Positions 53,542 to 61,995 of a stretch of DNA of 64,000 nt are shown here, in pieces. The stretch spans positions 1 through 64,000 of the forward strand of contig CASEMX010000007.1 in the NCBI GenBank assembly GCA_949289155.1, written 5' to 3'. The stretch comes from an uncultured Parabacteroides sp. (GTDB lineage: Bacteria; Bacteroidota; Bacteroidia; Bacteroidales; Tannerellaceae). Position numbers and translations under genes: made by a program. How positions within the stretch are numbered: position 1 is the first letter of the stretch; each line of letters opens with the position of its first letter. The notes beneath the pieces are model-generated. The model was given only the letters and a program-made list of their open reading frames with translations. It ran no database searches and was not told the origin of the DNA.

Positions 53542-53631
53542 ATGCCAAGCGGAAAGAAAAGAAAAAGACATAAAATGTCTACGCACAAACGCAAAAAAAG
53601 ACTGAAGAAGAATAGACATAAGAAGAAGTAA
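53542..53631 (+). CDS. bS22-like small ribosomal protein (AURKAIP1/COX24 domain), 29 residues
   Basis: A 29-codon frame begins MPSGKKRKRHKMSTHKRKKR and ends LKKNRHKKK; over 60 percent of residues are Lys or Arg. The K-R-x-K-M-x-x-H-K-x-x-K-x-L-K pattern is that of the COX24/AURKAIP1 (mS38) domain, known in bacteria as bS22 of the small ribosomal subunit and annotated across Bacteroidetes. It lies 39 bases after the HU-like gene and is followed by a strong terminator at 53649-53689, so it is the last gene of a two-gene operon. It falls below the size cutoff of most gene finders. Confidence 0.8.
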   Translation: MPSGKKRKRHKMSTHKRKKRLKKNRHKKK

Positions 53632-53648
53632 GTCTATTTTAGCGTGAT

Positions 53649-53689
53649 AAAGAACAAACTTAACATGAAATCTGTTAAGTTTGTTCTTT
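53649..53689 (+). terminator. Terminator after the HU-bS22 operon
   Basis: AAAGAACAAACTTAAC (53649-53664) pairs perfectly with GTTAAGTTTGTTCTTT (53674-53689), a 16-bp stem with a 9-base loop. Confidence 0.85.
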
Positions 53690-53732
53690 GCTTATAGGAA
53701 AATAACAACATTCTTTTAAAAATACATCAGAA

Positions 53733-55307
53733 GTGATTAGTGAATTAGTAGTTGACGTTGAACCCCAAGAAATGGCCATTGCCGTATTGGAAGACAAAAG
53801 CCTCGTCGAGCTTCAGAAAGAGGCGCGGAACTTGGCATTTGCTGTCGGCGATATCTATTTAGGCAAAGTAAAGAAGCTGATGCCGGGGTTGAATGCGGCG
53901 TTCATTGATGTAGGTTATAAAAAGGATGCATTTCTTCACTATCAGGATTTAGGTTCCAATTTCAATTCGCAGCAGAAATACCTGAAAACAGCCCTGTCAG
54001 ATTACAAGAAATTGCCCACCATGCAGAAGGCATCTATCTTCCCGGAGATAGATAAAGACGGAAGTATCGGAGATGTGCTTAAAATCGGACAGGAAGTTCT
54101 GGTGCAAATAGCCAAAGAACCTATCTCAACGAAAGGTCCACGTTTAGCATCTGAACTGTCATTTCCCGGAAGATATATTGTTTTAATTCCTTTCGGCGAC
54201 AAAGTTTCTGTCTCCTCAAAAATTAAAACAGCAGAAGAGCGTGCCCGTCTTCGCCAACTTATGCAAAGTATCAAACCGAAGAACTTCACGGTAATCGTCC
54301 GTACTTCTGCTGAAGGAAAAAGAGTGGCGGAACTGGATCACGAATTAAAGACATTAGTGAAACGCTGGGAAAGTTGTGTGGCCAAATTAGCAAAAGCCAA
54401 AGCTCCGTCACTGCTTTACGAAGAGACCGGACGCGCTGTCGCTTTGCTTCGGGACATATACAATCCTTCGTTCCAGAACATTTATGTAAATGATGTAGAT
54501 GTATATAACAGTATTCGAGCTTATGTGAGCTTAATCGCTCCGGGAAGTGAAAATATCGTGCATTTATATACAGGAGAGCTTCCTATCTTCGACAATTTCG
54601 CCATAACCAAACAGATAAAAGCGTTATTCGGACGAACCGTAACCTATAAGAGCGGCGCTTATCTGGTAATCGACCATACGGAAGCCATGCACGTTATTGA
54701 TGTAAACAGTGGAAACAGAGCCAAAAGCAGCGACGACCAAGAAAAGACAGCTATCGATGTCAATATCGCAGCGGCGGATGAAATAGCCCGCCAATTACGT
54801 TTGCGAGATATGGGCGGGATTATTGTCATCGATTTCATTGACATGCACGACAATGCCAACAAGCAAAAGCTTTTCGAGCATATGACAAAGATTATGGCTA
54901 GCGACCGCGCCAAGCACAATATCTTGCCATTAAGCAAATTCTGCCTGATGCAGATTACCCGCCAGCGCGTTCGTCCGGCAATGGATGTAGAAACAACAGA
55001 AACGTGTCCCGCATGCTTTGGAACCGGAACGGTAAAATCTTCTATCCTATTTACCGATAGTTTGGAAGGGAAAGTAGATTGCTTAGTCAATAAACATCAT
55101 GTGAAGAAATTCACCCTGCACGTACATCCTTACGTCGCAGCCTATTTAAACAAGGGCTTTTTCCCTTTAAGTTGGCAATGGAAAATGAAATACAGCCATG
55201 GCCTAAAGATTGTCCCCAATCAGAGTCTTGCTTTCTTAGAATATAAGTTCTATGATGAAGACAAGAATGAGCTGGACATGAAAGAAGAAAAAGAGATTAA
55301 AGGATAA
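53733..55307 (+). CDS. rng: Ribonuclease G/E family endoribonuclease
   Basis: A 524-residue protein with a GTG start at 53733 (ISELVVDVEPQEMAIAVLED), the usual N-terminus of the family. An S1 domain spans residues about 37-125 (AVGDIYLGKVKKLMPGLNAA-FIDVGY...VLVQI). The catalytic metal aspartates are in MHVIDVNSGNRAKS and GGIIVIDFIDMHDN, and the zinc-link cysteines that join the dimer are in CPACFGTG. No long C-terminal scaffold follows, so it is closer to RNase G than RNase E. It processes rRNA and degrades mRNA. It begins 44 bases after the terminator of the bS22 gene. Confidence 0.95.
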   Translation: MISELVVDVEPQEMAIAVLEDKSLVELQKEARNLAFAVGDIYLGKVKKLMPGLNAAFIDVGYKKDAFLHYQDLGSNFNSQQKYLKTALSDYKKLPTMQKASIFPEIDKDGSIGDVLKIGQEVLVQIAKEPISTKGPRLASELSFPGRYIVLIPFGDKVSVSSKIKTAEERARLRQLMQSIKPKNFTVIVRTSAEGKRVAELDHELKTLVKRWESCVAKLAKAKAPSLLYEETGRAVALLRDIYNPSFQNIYVNDVDVYNSIRAYVSLIAPGSENIVHLYTGELPIFDNFAITKQIKALFGRTVTYKSGAYLVIDHTEAMHVIDVNSGNRAKSSDDQEKTAIDVNIAAADEIARQLRLRDMGGIIVIDFIDMHDNANKQKLFEHMTKIMASDRAKHNILPLSKFCLMQITRQRVRPAMDVETTETCPACFGTGTVKSSILFTDSLEGKVDCLVNKHHVKKFTLHVHPYVAAYLNKGFFPLSWQWKMKYSHGLKIVPNQSLAFLEYKFYDEDKNELDMKEEKEIKG

Positions 55308-55386
55308 GCTAAATGTGATAATGCATCGACTCGTATGCATTATCACATTTTTTCTTTCATAAAAACGGAACTATTTTCTGAAATAA

Positions 55387-55417
55387 TTGTTCTTTCCTAA
55401 AAAACATTCTATATTTG
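55387..55417 (+). promoter_or_regulatory. Promoter placed directly on the start codon of the next gene
   Basis: TTG at 55387-55389, a 20-base spacer and TATATTTG at 55410-55417. Only four bases separate the -7 box from the ATG at 55422, so the transcript would begin at or just inside that codon. Confidence 0.6.
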
Positions 55418-55421
55418 CAGC

Positions 55422-55820
55422 ATGAAACAGTTTCTATACATAATCGGATTTCTTGTAGCGATACTTCTCCTTTCTCCAAGCGAGAAAAAGGGAATGGTTC
55501 CTGCCTTTACTCAGGAAAAAGAAACGGTTATGGAGGAAACAGAACAAGCGAATCGCGAACAGCATCTGGCTATTTTAAAAGATGATATGAAAAATAGCAA
55601 TTTGCTCTCTCCACGAAGGACTTTTCAAAATGTTTCATACAGTTTCAATCTACGTACACAGTCGCAAATAGTAAAGACAATCCAATATTTACGTTTAAGA
55701 GGTTATGACCTTATCGCAAAATTATTGGAGAACGAATCAATCACTCATCACATTAACTATTCCACACTATTATGTCGCAACGGTTATCATGTCCTTGCGT
55801 TGCGAAAACTACTGATTTAG
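55422..55820 (+). CDS. Small exported or membrane-anchored protein, unknown function
   Basis: A 132-residue protein. Residues 4-18 are hydrophobic (FLYIIGFLVAILLLS), suggesting a signal or anchor, followed by an acidic stretch and a helical C-terminal half with NVSYSFNLRTQSQIVKTIQY-LRLRGYDLIAKLLENE. I do not recognise a family. The promoter lies so close to the ATG that the mRNA is either leaderless or translated from a later Met (residue 25). A hairpin terminator follows at 55855-55898. Confidence 0.6.
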   Translation: MKQFLYIIGFLVAILLLSPSEKKGMVPAFTQEKETVMEETEQANREQHLAILKDDMKNSNLLSPRRTFQNVSYSFNLRTQSQIVKTIQYLRLRGYDLIAKLLENESITHHINYSTLLCRNGYHVLALRKLLI

Positions 55821-55854
55821 CCATATTTGTCGTTAGGGAAGAAAATGAACAAAT

Positions 55855-55898
55855 AAGTCGATGGATAGAAGTTGGGCTTAGTGTTTTTCTATCGACTT
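55855..55898 (+). terminator. Hairpin after the 132-residue gene
   Basis: AAGTCGAT (55855-55862) pairs with ATCGACTT (55891-55898), extended by GATAGAA/TTcTATC pairing; a moderate terminator candidate. Confidence 0.5.
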
Positions 55899-56008
55899 AG
55901 TGGTTCGTATGGTTTGTTATATCCATACCAATTCCCTTAAATGCTTTTTTCAAAACCAACTTCATTTATATTCAACAATTATTGTATTACATAAAAAGTA
56001 TAATCAAA

Positions 56009-56212
56009 ATGGCTAAGACATCAAATAAATTCAATTTATATTTCTCTATTGTTCTCATTTTAGTTAGTTGCGTATTAGCTTGCAGCACTATTATTCCAAA
56101 TGACTATGCTAAACTTGCGTTAGTATTAGTTGCTTTAGGCTACGGTCTGTATGGAATCATGAAGGCTTTAAGTTCTTCATCAGAAGAAGAGGCTGAGACC
56201 GTCAAGAAATAA
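56009..56212 (+). CDS. Small two-helix membrane protein
   Basis: A 67-residue protein from the ATG at 56009 (MAKTSNKFNLYFSIVLILVS). Two hydrophobic helices (about residues 10-28 and 35-53) are joined by a short TIIPNDYAK turn; the C-terminus is acidic (SSSEEEAETVKK). No known motif. It lies 49 bases before a second small membrane protein of similar plan, and the two are probably one operon ending at the 56582-56607 terminator. Confidence 0.6.
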   Translation: MAKTSNKFNLYFSIVLILVSCVLACSTIIPNDYAKLALVLVALGYGLYGIMKALSSSSEEEAETVKK

Positions 56213-56260
56213 CAAAAACAAATTATTACAATCAACTAAATCAACTAACTTAAAGAAATT

Positions 56261-56449
56261 ATGAGAATTAATAAAGATTTAGCAGAAGCTCTTTTAATGC
56301 TTTCATGTATTGTATTAGTTTTAGTCGGAACAACTGATTTCGATTCAGCGACAAACAAAAGTATTATAATGGGTATTTTGGGTGTTTTGGCAGTTCTTAT
56401 GGGAATTGCCAGATATATTAGCGGGAAAAACAAGACACAGGAAAGTTAA
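56261..56449 (+). CDS. Small two-helix membrane protein
   Basis: A 62-residue protein, MRINKDLAEALLMLSCIVLV at the start, with two hydrophobic helices (about residues 8-23 and 34-51) and a basic tail GKNKTQES. Its topology matches the preceding 67-residue protein, though the sequences are not clearly alike. No family is recognised. The 130 bases after it hold no gene, only a terminator. Confidence 0.6.
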   Translation: MRINKDLAEALLMLSCIVLVLVGTTDFDSATNKSIIMGILGVLAVLMGIARYISGKNKTQES

Positions 56450-56581
56450 CATCTCAGCACAAGTTGCTATCCCGACGTGAGTCGCGATTATCTGTGCTTA
56501 TTTTTCTGCCTATTTAATAACTTGCTATACATTTCAGATATGGAATATATTCCAAGCAACAAGTGCCAAGATATATTTGAG

Positions 56582-56607
56582 AAGGTGCGCTCTCGGTAGC
56601 GCACCTT
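56582..56607. terminator. GC-rich terminator
   Basis: AAGGTGCGCT (56582-56591) and AGCGCACCTT (56598-56607) form a perfect 10-bp stem followed by TACTTT. It separates the small membrane proteins from the convergent U32 gene. Confidence 0.85.
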
Positions 56608-56620
56608 TACTTTATCTATT

Positions 56621-58450
56621 TTATGGTTCATTCAGAACAAGCATTTGACAATTCTTGCAATCGAACTTCAATCGCAACCGTGCATCTTTATATAATAGGT
56701 AATAAGGTTCTTTGAACGGTGATTTTCCGCCCTGATAAGTCGGACACCAGCCCATACTATATCGCAAACAATGCTTAGAAAACATCAAAGGCACGTTTTC
56801 TCTTGATTTTACTTCAAATGCCGGTTCTAATGATTTGACGCCATGCTCCAAATAAAAAGTCCGAGCCTCCCTGTTTGCCACATTTCCTAAATAAGTCAAC
56901 TGCTGTTGCGGAAAAACAGGCTTCGCGCCCATTTGTTTCTTGCTTGCCAGTTCGCGAGAATAACTTATCTTTCGGTTAGTCAACAATAATTCCACTGCTT
57001 CCCGGCGCATATCCGCTAATACAGAGGAGGGAACAAACCAATTATCCGACATATTGATTTCTACGGCCTGTGCTTCGAATGGTGTATTGCCTAATTTAAC
57101 CAATTGAGCCCGGATATTATCTTCCTGCCTCCTCTTCGCCAACTCTTTCGAGAAAGGACGGACTAACGTAACGTGAGTTCCCGTTTCATCTTCCAGTTCT
57201 AAGCTAAAACCAAACGGATTATCTGCAAAAATTAATTTGACTTCCAATTTTCTCTCGGCAGAAGGTTTTGAAAGCAAGCGTTCAAATTGTTGATCATAAT
57301 TGCGATAAAGCAACATCTTCGGACGAAGTTCCGGCATCTCCTGCGGATAAACCCGATTATTCTCCACTTTGTTTATCCGAAAGCCCTCCAATACATCGTG
57401 CGCATTAAAGAATGCTAACCCATCTCCATTAGTTAATGGTACTAATCCCGCCACTGTAAAGCTATTCCCCCGGACCTCTTTCACTGTTCCGACCGGTTCG
57501 CCTAACGATTTCGGCGTATCAAAAGCCGTAACATCAACTGTTCTCCCATAAAGATAGAAAGAGGTAAATCCCCGATTGAAACTTTTCACAACTTGCGGTG
57601 TAAAAGTATAACGACTTTTGCCTGCCGAAGCACGTACATATTCCGGGCGACGTGCCAATATTTCGTCCAATTTTTGCCGATAATAAGCCGTTACATTCTT
57701 TACATACGATACATCTTTTAATCTCCCCTCTATTTTGAACGAAGAAACACCCGCATCCATCATAGCTTCCAAATCATCCGAGCGATTCATATCTCGAAGC
57801 GAAAGCAAATGTTTGTTCCTCGCGATTACTTTCCCATCCGCATCGACCATCGTATAAGGCAATCGACAATATTGAGCGCATTCTCCGCGATTTGCACTCC
57901 GTCCGGATAGTGCAGCACTCAGATAACATTGTCCGCTAAAGCTCACACAGAGCGCTCCATGAACAAAAACTTCCAGAGCAACCATTGTTTCGGACGCAAT
58001 CCGGCGGATTTCATTCAAAGAAAGCTCCCGAGCTAAAACAACTTGCGTAAATCCCGCATCTTGCAAGAAACGAACCTTCTCAGGTGTCCGATTATCTGTC
58101 TGCGTGCTGGCATGAAGCGGTATAGGCGGTAGTTCCATTTGCACCAAAGCCATATCTTGTATAATTAATGCATCGGCTCCGGCATCATATAACGACCAAG
58201 CCAGCTGACGCGCCTCTTCCAATTCTTCATTCTTCAGAATCGTATTCAAAGCGACGTAGATACGTACGCCAAACAGATGAGCATATGCGCAAAGTGAACG
58301 GATATCCTCCAACGTATTTCCTGCTGCTGCGCGTGCGCCGAACTTCGGTGCACCAATATATACGGCATCTGCGCCATGTCGTATGGCTTCTATCCCACAA
58401 CTCAAATCCCTTGCAGGGGAAAGCAGTTCTATTTTCCGCACTTTATCCAT
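56621..58450 (-). CDS. Peptidase U32 family protein (RNA/cofactor hydroxylase-type)
   Basis: About 609 residues from the ATG at 58450; an alternative ATG at 58462 is possible, and GGAG seven bases before 58450 favours the inner one. The U32 signature [20 protein letters not shown] followed by [17 protein letters not shown] is intact, and C-terminal cysteines ([12 protein letters not shown] and FDCKNCQML) complete a probable Fe-S site. U32 proteins were named as collagenases, but characterised members (TrhP, RlhA, UbiU/V) take part in hydroxylation of tRNA, rRNA or ubiquinone. The 610-residue two-part form resembles the RlhA/TrhP group. It overlaps the end of metA by eight bases, so the two are likely cotranscribed. 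Confidence 0.85.
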   Translation of the reverse strand: MDKVRKIELLSPARDLSCGIEAIRHGADAVYIGAPKFGARAAAGNTLEDIRSLCAYAHLFGVRIYVALNTILKNEELEEARQLAWSLYDAGADALIIQDMALVQMELPPIPLHASTQTDNRTPEKVRFLQDAGFTQVVLARELSLNEIRRIASETMVALEVFVHGALCVSFSGQCYLSAALSGRSANRGECAQYCRLPYTMVDADGKVIARNKHLLSLRDMNRSDDLEAMMDAGVSSFKIEGRLKDVSYVKNVTAYYRQKLDEILARRPEYVRASAGKSRYTFTPQVVKSFNRGFTSFYLYGRTVDVTAFDTPKSLGEPVGTVKEVRGNSFTVAGLVPLTNGDGLAFFNAHDVLEGFRINKVENNRVYPQEMPELRPKMLLYRNYDQQFERLLSKPSAERKLEVKLIFADNPFGFSLELEDETGTHVTLVRPFSKELAKRRQEDNIRAQLVKLGNTPFEAQAVEINMSDNWFVPSSVLADMRREAVELLLTNRKISYSRELASKKQMGAKPVFPQQQLTYLGNVANREARTFYLEHGVKSLEPAFEVKSRENVPLMFSKHCLRYSMGWCPTYQGGKSPFKEPYYLLYKDARLRLKFDCKNCQMLVLNEP

Positions 58451-59393
58451 TTTTTTCTCCATATAAATCACCTAACAGGCGAATATCCTCACGTTTAAAC
58501 GGAGTGGACTGATAAACATAATAATTCAACCAATTGGTGAACAACAAATTCGCATGACCGCGCCAACGCACTACCGGCCCTTGTGCCGGATCATCGTTCC
58601 GATAATAATTTTTAGGGACAGCTATCGGAAGCCCCTTATTCAAATCACGGATATACTCATCATTCAGCGTATAAGGCGAGTATTCCGAATGTCCGGTAAT
58701 GAAAAATTCACGTCCACCACGCGCCATAACCATATAAACACCCGATTCCTCGCTCTCGGAAAGCAATGTTAACTCCGGAACCTTCAATATATCTTCACGA
58801 CGGACCTCCGTATGCCGGCTATGTGGCACATAAAACTCATCATCAAAGCCTCGAAAAATCGGAACAAATGGTTCGCGTATCGTATGGCGAAAGACTCCGA
58901 ACATTTTTGCCGGCAAATCATATTTCGGAATACCGAAGAAATGATACAATCCTGCCTGCGCTGCCCAACAAATATAAAGAGTTGACGTGACATGTGTACG
59001 TGCCCAATCGAATATCTCCATAATTTCTTCCCAATAAGTAACTTCTTCAAATGGCATCTGCTCTACCGGCGCACCCGTAACAATCATTCCATCATAAAAT
59101 TCCTCTTTCATCTGGTCAAAATCCTTATAAAATGCCCGCATATGTTCAATCGGCGTATTTTTCGGCGTATGTCCTTTGATTTTCATCAAATCCATCTCCA
59201 CTTGAAGCGGCGTATTACTGAGCAATCGCACTAAGTCTGTCTCTGTCGTTACCTTTAGTGGCATCAAATTCAAGACAACTACGCGTAACGGACGGATATC
59301 CTGAGTCGCCGCCCGTAACGAATCCATCACAAAAATATGTTCTTTCTTCAGCAGCTCGATAGCTGGAAGATTCTTCTGCAGGTTTAATGGCAT
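58443..59393 (-). CDS. metA: Homoserine O-acetyltransferase (MetA family)
   Basis: A 316-residue MetA protein of normal length. The nucleophile is Cys142 in [16 protein letters not shown], at the same position as in E. coli. Residue 111 is glutamate ([17 protein letters not shown]). In published work on MetA, Glu at this position goes with acetyl-CoA and Gly with succinyl-CoA, so this enzyme should make O-acetylhomoserine. MFGVFRH and the catalytic histidine region PHSRHTEV, then [11 protein letters not shown], are all present. It catalyses the first committed step of methionine synthesis. No SAM riboswitch is recognisable upstream. Confidence 0.93.
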   Translation of the reverse strand: MPLNLQKNLPAIELLKKEHIFVMDSLRAATQDIRPLRVVVLNLMPLKVTTETDLVRLLSNTPLQVEMDLMKIKGHTPKNTPIEHMRAFYKDFDQMKEEFYDGMIVTGAPVEQMPFEEVTYWEEIMEIFDWARTHVTSTLYICWAAQAGLYHFFGIPKYDLPAKMFGVFRHTIREPFVPIFRGFDDEFYVPHSRHTEVRREDILKVPELTLLSESEESGVYMVMARGGREFFITGHSEYSPYTLNDEYIRDLNKGLPIAVPKNYYRNDDPAQGPVVRWRGHANLLFTNWLNYYVYQSTPFKREDIRLLGDLYGEKNG

Positions 59394-59568
59394 AATTTAT
59401 TCTTTAAATTAAAAAACAACGAGTCCAAAGATACGGATTAAATCAGAGTTATTCTACCTCGCCACCCAAATACTTTGCATTTTTCTTTCGGGAGCTCTCT
59501 CCTATACCCCATTTTTCCACCGGGAACCTCTCCTCTTTCCTATGCATCGGTTACTCCTCCCTAAAAGG

Positions 59569-59622
59569 CGGATTATTTTTCAAAAACATCGGATATTTTC
59601 AGAAAAACATCGGTCATTTTCT
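59569..59622. repeat. Palindromic mini-array, about 3 units of 21 bp (array 11)
   Basis: CGG-centred units start at 59569, 59590 and 59611, exactly 21 bp apart. Typical unit: CAAAAACATCGGATATTTTC, with the palindrome AAAA-c-ATC-g-GAT-a-TTTT. The sequence AGAAAAACATCGGTCATTTT is nearly the same as the core of array 7 at 26.2 kb. It lies in the 323-base divergent gap between metA and yicC, which otherwise holds only the yicC promoter. Confidence 0.7.
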
Positions 59623-59689
59623 CGCATGACTCAGAACATATTAATTGTTAATTCTCAGAACTTCATTTTCATGTTCTTAATTTAATCTG

Positions 59690-59697
59690 TATTTTTG
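59690..59697 (+). promoter_or_regulatory. -7 promoter box for yicC-gmk-nadD
   Basis: TATTTTTG, 19 bases before the yicC ATG, giving a short leader. The -33 box is weak. Confidence 0.45.
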
Positions 59698-59716
59698 TAG
59701 AAATTTTTGAGAAAGT

Positions 59717-60595
59717 ATGATACAATCGATGACCGGGTTCGGCAAGGTTACAGCCGAACTACCTACAAAAAAAGTAACCATCGAGATAAAAGCTCTCAAT
59801 AGCAAACAACTGGATTTATCTACCCGTATTCCGGCATTATATAAGGAACAAGAGATGGCAATTCGCAGTCGTTTGCTTCAACAATTGGAGCGAGGAAAAG
59901 TAGATTTCGGAATTTATATTGAATATATCGGAAAAGAGGCTCCAGCGCAAATCAATCAGGAAGCGTTTACCAATTATTATAACCAAATAATGGAACTTTC
60001 CACCACTTTGAATCTGCCTGTTCCTACCGATTGGCAAAGCCTTCAGCCCATATTCCGCCTACCGGATGTCATTTCAACCGAGCCGCTGGAAGCAGCAGAC
60101 GAAGAATGGGAAGTAGTTAGCCAGACGATTGATGAAGCAATTCGGCAACTTTGCGAATTTCGTATCCAAGAAGGGGCAATGTTACAGAAGCTTTTCACAC
60201 AAAAAATCCAAAATATTGCCCAACTTCTGAAGGAAGTCGAGCCATACGAAAAGGAACGCACGGAAAAAATAAAGAATCGCATCTTCGACAATATCGCAAA
60301 ACTTTCCTTGACGGATTACGATAAAAATCGTTTTGAGCAGGAAATGATTTATTATATTGAGAAATTGGATATCAACGAAGAGAAAAACCGACTGGACAAT
60401 CACCTGAAATATTTTATCGAAACGATGGAAACCGGACACGGACAAGGGAAAAAGCTAGGTTTTATCGCTCAAGAGATGGGAAGAGAGATTAATACACTCG
60501 GCTCAAAAAGCAATCATGCCGAAATGCAGAAGATTGTTGTGCGAATGAAAGATGAATTGGAACAAATCAAAGAGCAGGTTTTAAATGTATTATAA
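59717..60595 (+). CDS. YicC-family endoribonuclease
   Basis: A 292-residue protein. The N-terminus MIQSMTGFGKVTAELPTKKV and the C-terminal DUF1732 segment EEKNRLDNHLKYFIETMETG, GRKLGFI-type (here KKLGFIAQEMGREINTLGSK) are diagnostic of YicC. Family members are RNA endonucleases affecting small RNA stability. It is first in an operon with gmk one base downstream; the same order occurs in many bacteria. Confidence 0.92.
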   Translation: MIQSMTGFGKVTAELPTKKVTIEIKALNSKQLDLSTRIPALYKEQEMAIRSRLLQQLERGKVDFGIYIEYIGKEAPAQINQEAFTNYYNQIMELSTTLNLPVPTDWQSLQPIFRLPDVISTEPLEAADEEWEVVSQTIDEAIRQLCEFRIQEGAMLQKLFTQKIQNIAQLLKEVEPYEKERTEKIKNRIFDNIAKLSLTDYDKNRFEQEMIYYIEKLDINEEKNRLDNHLKYFIETMETGHGQGKKLGFIAQEMGREINTLGSKSNHAEMQKIVVRMKDELEQIKEQVLNVL

Positions 60596-60596
60596 T

Positions 60597-61190
60597 ATGG
60601 CAGGCAAATTAATCATTTTCTCCGCACCTTCCGGATCGGGAAAATCTACCATTATCAATTATCTGTTACAACAAAATTTGCATTTGCGTTTTTCTATCTC
60701 GGCAACCAGCCGAGTGCCACGCGGTACGGAAAAAAATGGAGTAGAATATTATTTCCTTTCGCCTGAAGAATTCCGGAAAAAAATTATAGCGGGTGACTTC
60801 TTAGAATATGAAGAAGTTTATAAAGATAAGTTCTATGGAACATTAAAAAGCGAAGTAGAACGAATCTTCGCGGAAGGAGATAATGTAATCTTTGATGTTG
60901 ACGTAGTTGGAGGCTGTAATATAAAAAAATATTATGGAGAAAAAGCACTTTCTGTATTTATCCAACCACCCAGCATTGAGGAACTACGCCGCCGATTAAT
61001 CAATCGCGGGACAGATGCACCCGATGTGATTGAAAATCGAATTGCAAAAGCAGAATATGAATTAAGTTTCGCACCAAAATTTGATGTCGTCATTATTAAT
61101 AATAATTTAGAAAAAGCGCAAGCCGATGCCTTGCATGCTATCCAAACATTCTTAAATGACGAAGAAAACGAAGGTAATATTCAAAACTAA
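60597..61190 (+). CDS. gmk: Guanylate kinase
   Basis: A 197-residue protein from the ATG at 60597 (MAGKLIIFSAPSGSGKST); four codons upstream are also open but overlap yicC. The P-loop SAPSGSGKST, the GMP-binding ATSRVPRGTEKNGVEYYFLS, FLEYEEVYKDKFYGT and FDVDVVGGCNIKK are all conserved. It converts GMP to GDP with ATP. It starts one base after yicC. Confidence 0.97.
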   Translation: MAGKLIIFSAPSGSGKSTIINYLLQQNLHLRFSISATSRVPRGTEKNGVEYYFLSPEEFRKKIIAGDFLEYEEVYKDKFYGTLKSEVERIFAEGDNVIFDVDVVGGCNIKKYYGEKALSVFIQPPSIEELRRRLINRGTDAPDVIENRIAKAEYELSFAPKFDVVIINNNLEKAQADALHAIQTFLNDEENEGNIQN

Positions 61191-61220
61191 AGCAATCTGT
61201 TTCTCCAACAATTAACACAA

Positions 61221-61403
61221 ATGAACGAACTATCAAAGAAATGGCTTTATACATTCATCGCTATTGCCATCGCAGCAATAGCAGTTTTTGTGTGGGCTTG
61301 CGTAAAAAAAGATACGACCATCATGATTGCCACAGGATTGGTCATTGGAATCCAAATTTTAAATATTGTACAATGGCTACAACGACACTTCCCAAAAAGG
61401 TAG
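61221..61403 (+). CDS. Small membrane protein overlapping nadD
   Basis: A 60-residue frame with two hydrophobic stretches (about residues 10-27 and 33-52), MNELSKKWLYTFIAIAIAAI at the start. It begins 31 bases after gmk and its last 31 bases overlap the nadD start in another frame, an arrangement compatible with translational coupling. I do not recognise a family. A chance frame cannot be excluded, but the hydrophobic plan and the tight operon fit support it. Confidence 0.5.
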   Translation: MNELSKKWLYTFIAIAIAAIAVFVWACVKKDTTIMIATGLVIGIQILNIVQWLQRHFPKR

Positions 61404-61954
61404 GAATTTATGCCGGTTCATTCAATCCTATTCATATAGGTCATCTGGCTTTGGCAAATTGGCTTTGCGAATATACTCCCCTTGACGAGATTTGGTTTCT
61501 GGTAACGCCTCAAAACCCATTTAAGTCGGAAACAGAACTGATGAACGACGAATTCCGATTAGAATTAGTTCAATATGCTATTGCAGATTATCCCAAATTC
61601 AAAGCCAGCGATTTTGAATTTCATCTGCCTAAACCCTCTTATACAATCGACACACTGCATACATTATCGAATACTTACACCGATTGCCTCTTCCATCTGA
61701 TTATCGGGTCAGATAACTGGATGAAATTTGCTTATTGGAAAGATAGTGAAAAGCTACTTGCCGAATATCCTATCATTATTTACCCTCGAAAAGGATTTCC
61801 AATTGATGAGAAGGTTAAAAAACATCCGCATATATATATAGCTAACGCACCGGAAATGGAAATATCTTCTACATTCATCCGACAAGCTTTGGCGCAAAAA
61901 AAGGATATTCGCTTCTTTCTCCCAAAAGGAATCTGGAATTTTTTAATAAAATAG
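61373..61954 (+). CDS. nadD: Nicotinate-nucleotide adenylyltransferase
   Basis: A 193-residue protein from the ATG at 61373. KVGIYAGSFNPIHIGHLALA is the nucleotidyltransferase motif with the two histidines, IIGSDNWMKFAYWKDSEKLL follows, and the ISSTFIRQAL motif near the end completes the ATP site. It turns nicotinate mononucleotide into deamido-NAD. It is the last gene of the yicC-gmk group; a hairpin follows at once. Confidence 0.95.
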   Translation: MATTTLPKKVGIYAGSFNPIHIGHLALANWLCEYTPLDEIWFLVTPQNPFKSETELMNDEFRLELVQYAIADYPKFKASDFEFHLPKPSYTIDTLHTLSNTYTDCLFHLIIGSDNWMKFAYWKDSEKLLAEYPIIIYPRKGFPIDEKVKKHPHIYIANAPEMEISSTFIRQALAQKKDIRFFLPKGIWNFLIK

Positions 61955-61957
61955 AAA

Positions 61958-61995
61958 CGAGCTCTGCATCCCAAAGATGGATTTTGCAAAGCTCG
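61958..61995 (+). terminator. Terminator after nadD
   Basis: CGAGCTcTGCA (61958-61968) pairs with TGCAaAGCTCG (61985-61995), with an inner ATCC/GGAT helix. Confidence 0.65.

Noticed and set aside
59394-59716. SAM or other riboswitch upstream of metA
   Set aside because: No recognisable aptamer core; the gap holds array 11 and the yicC promoter.
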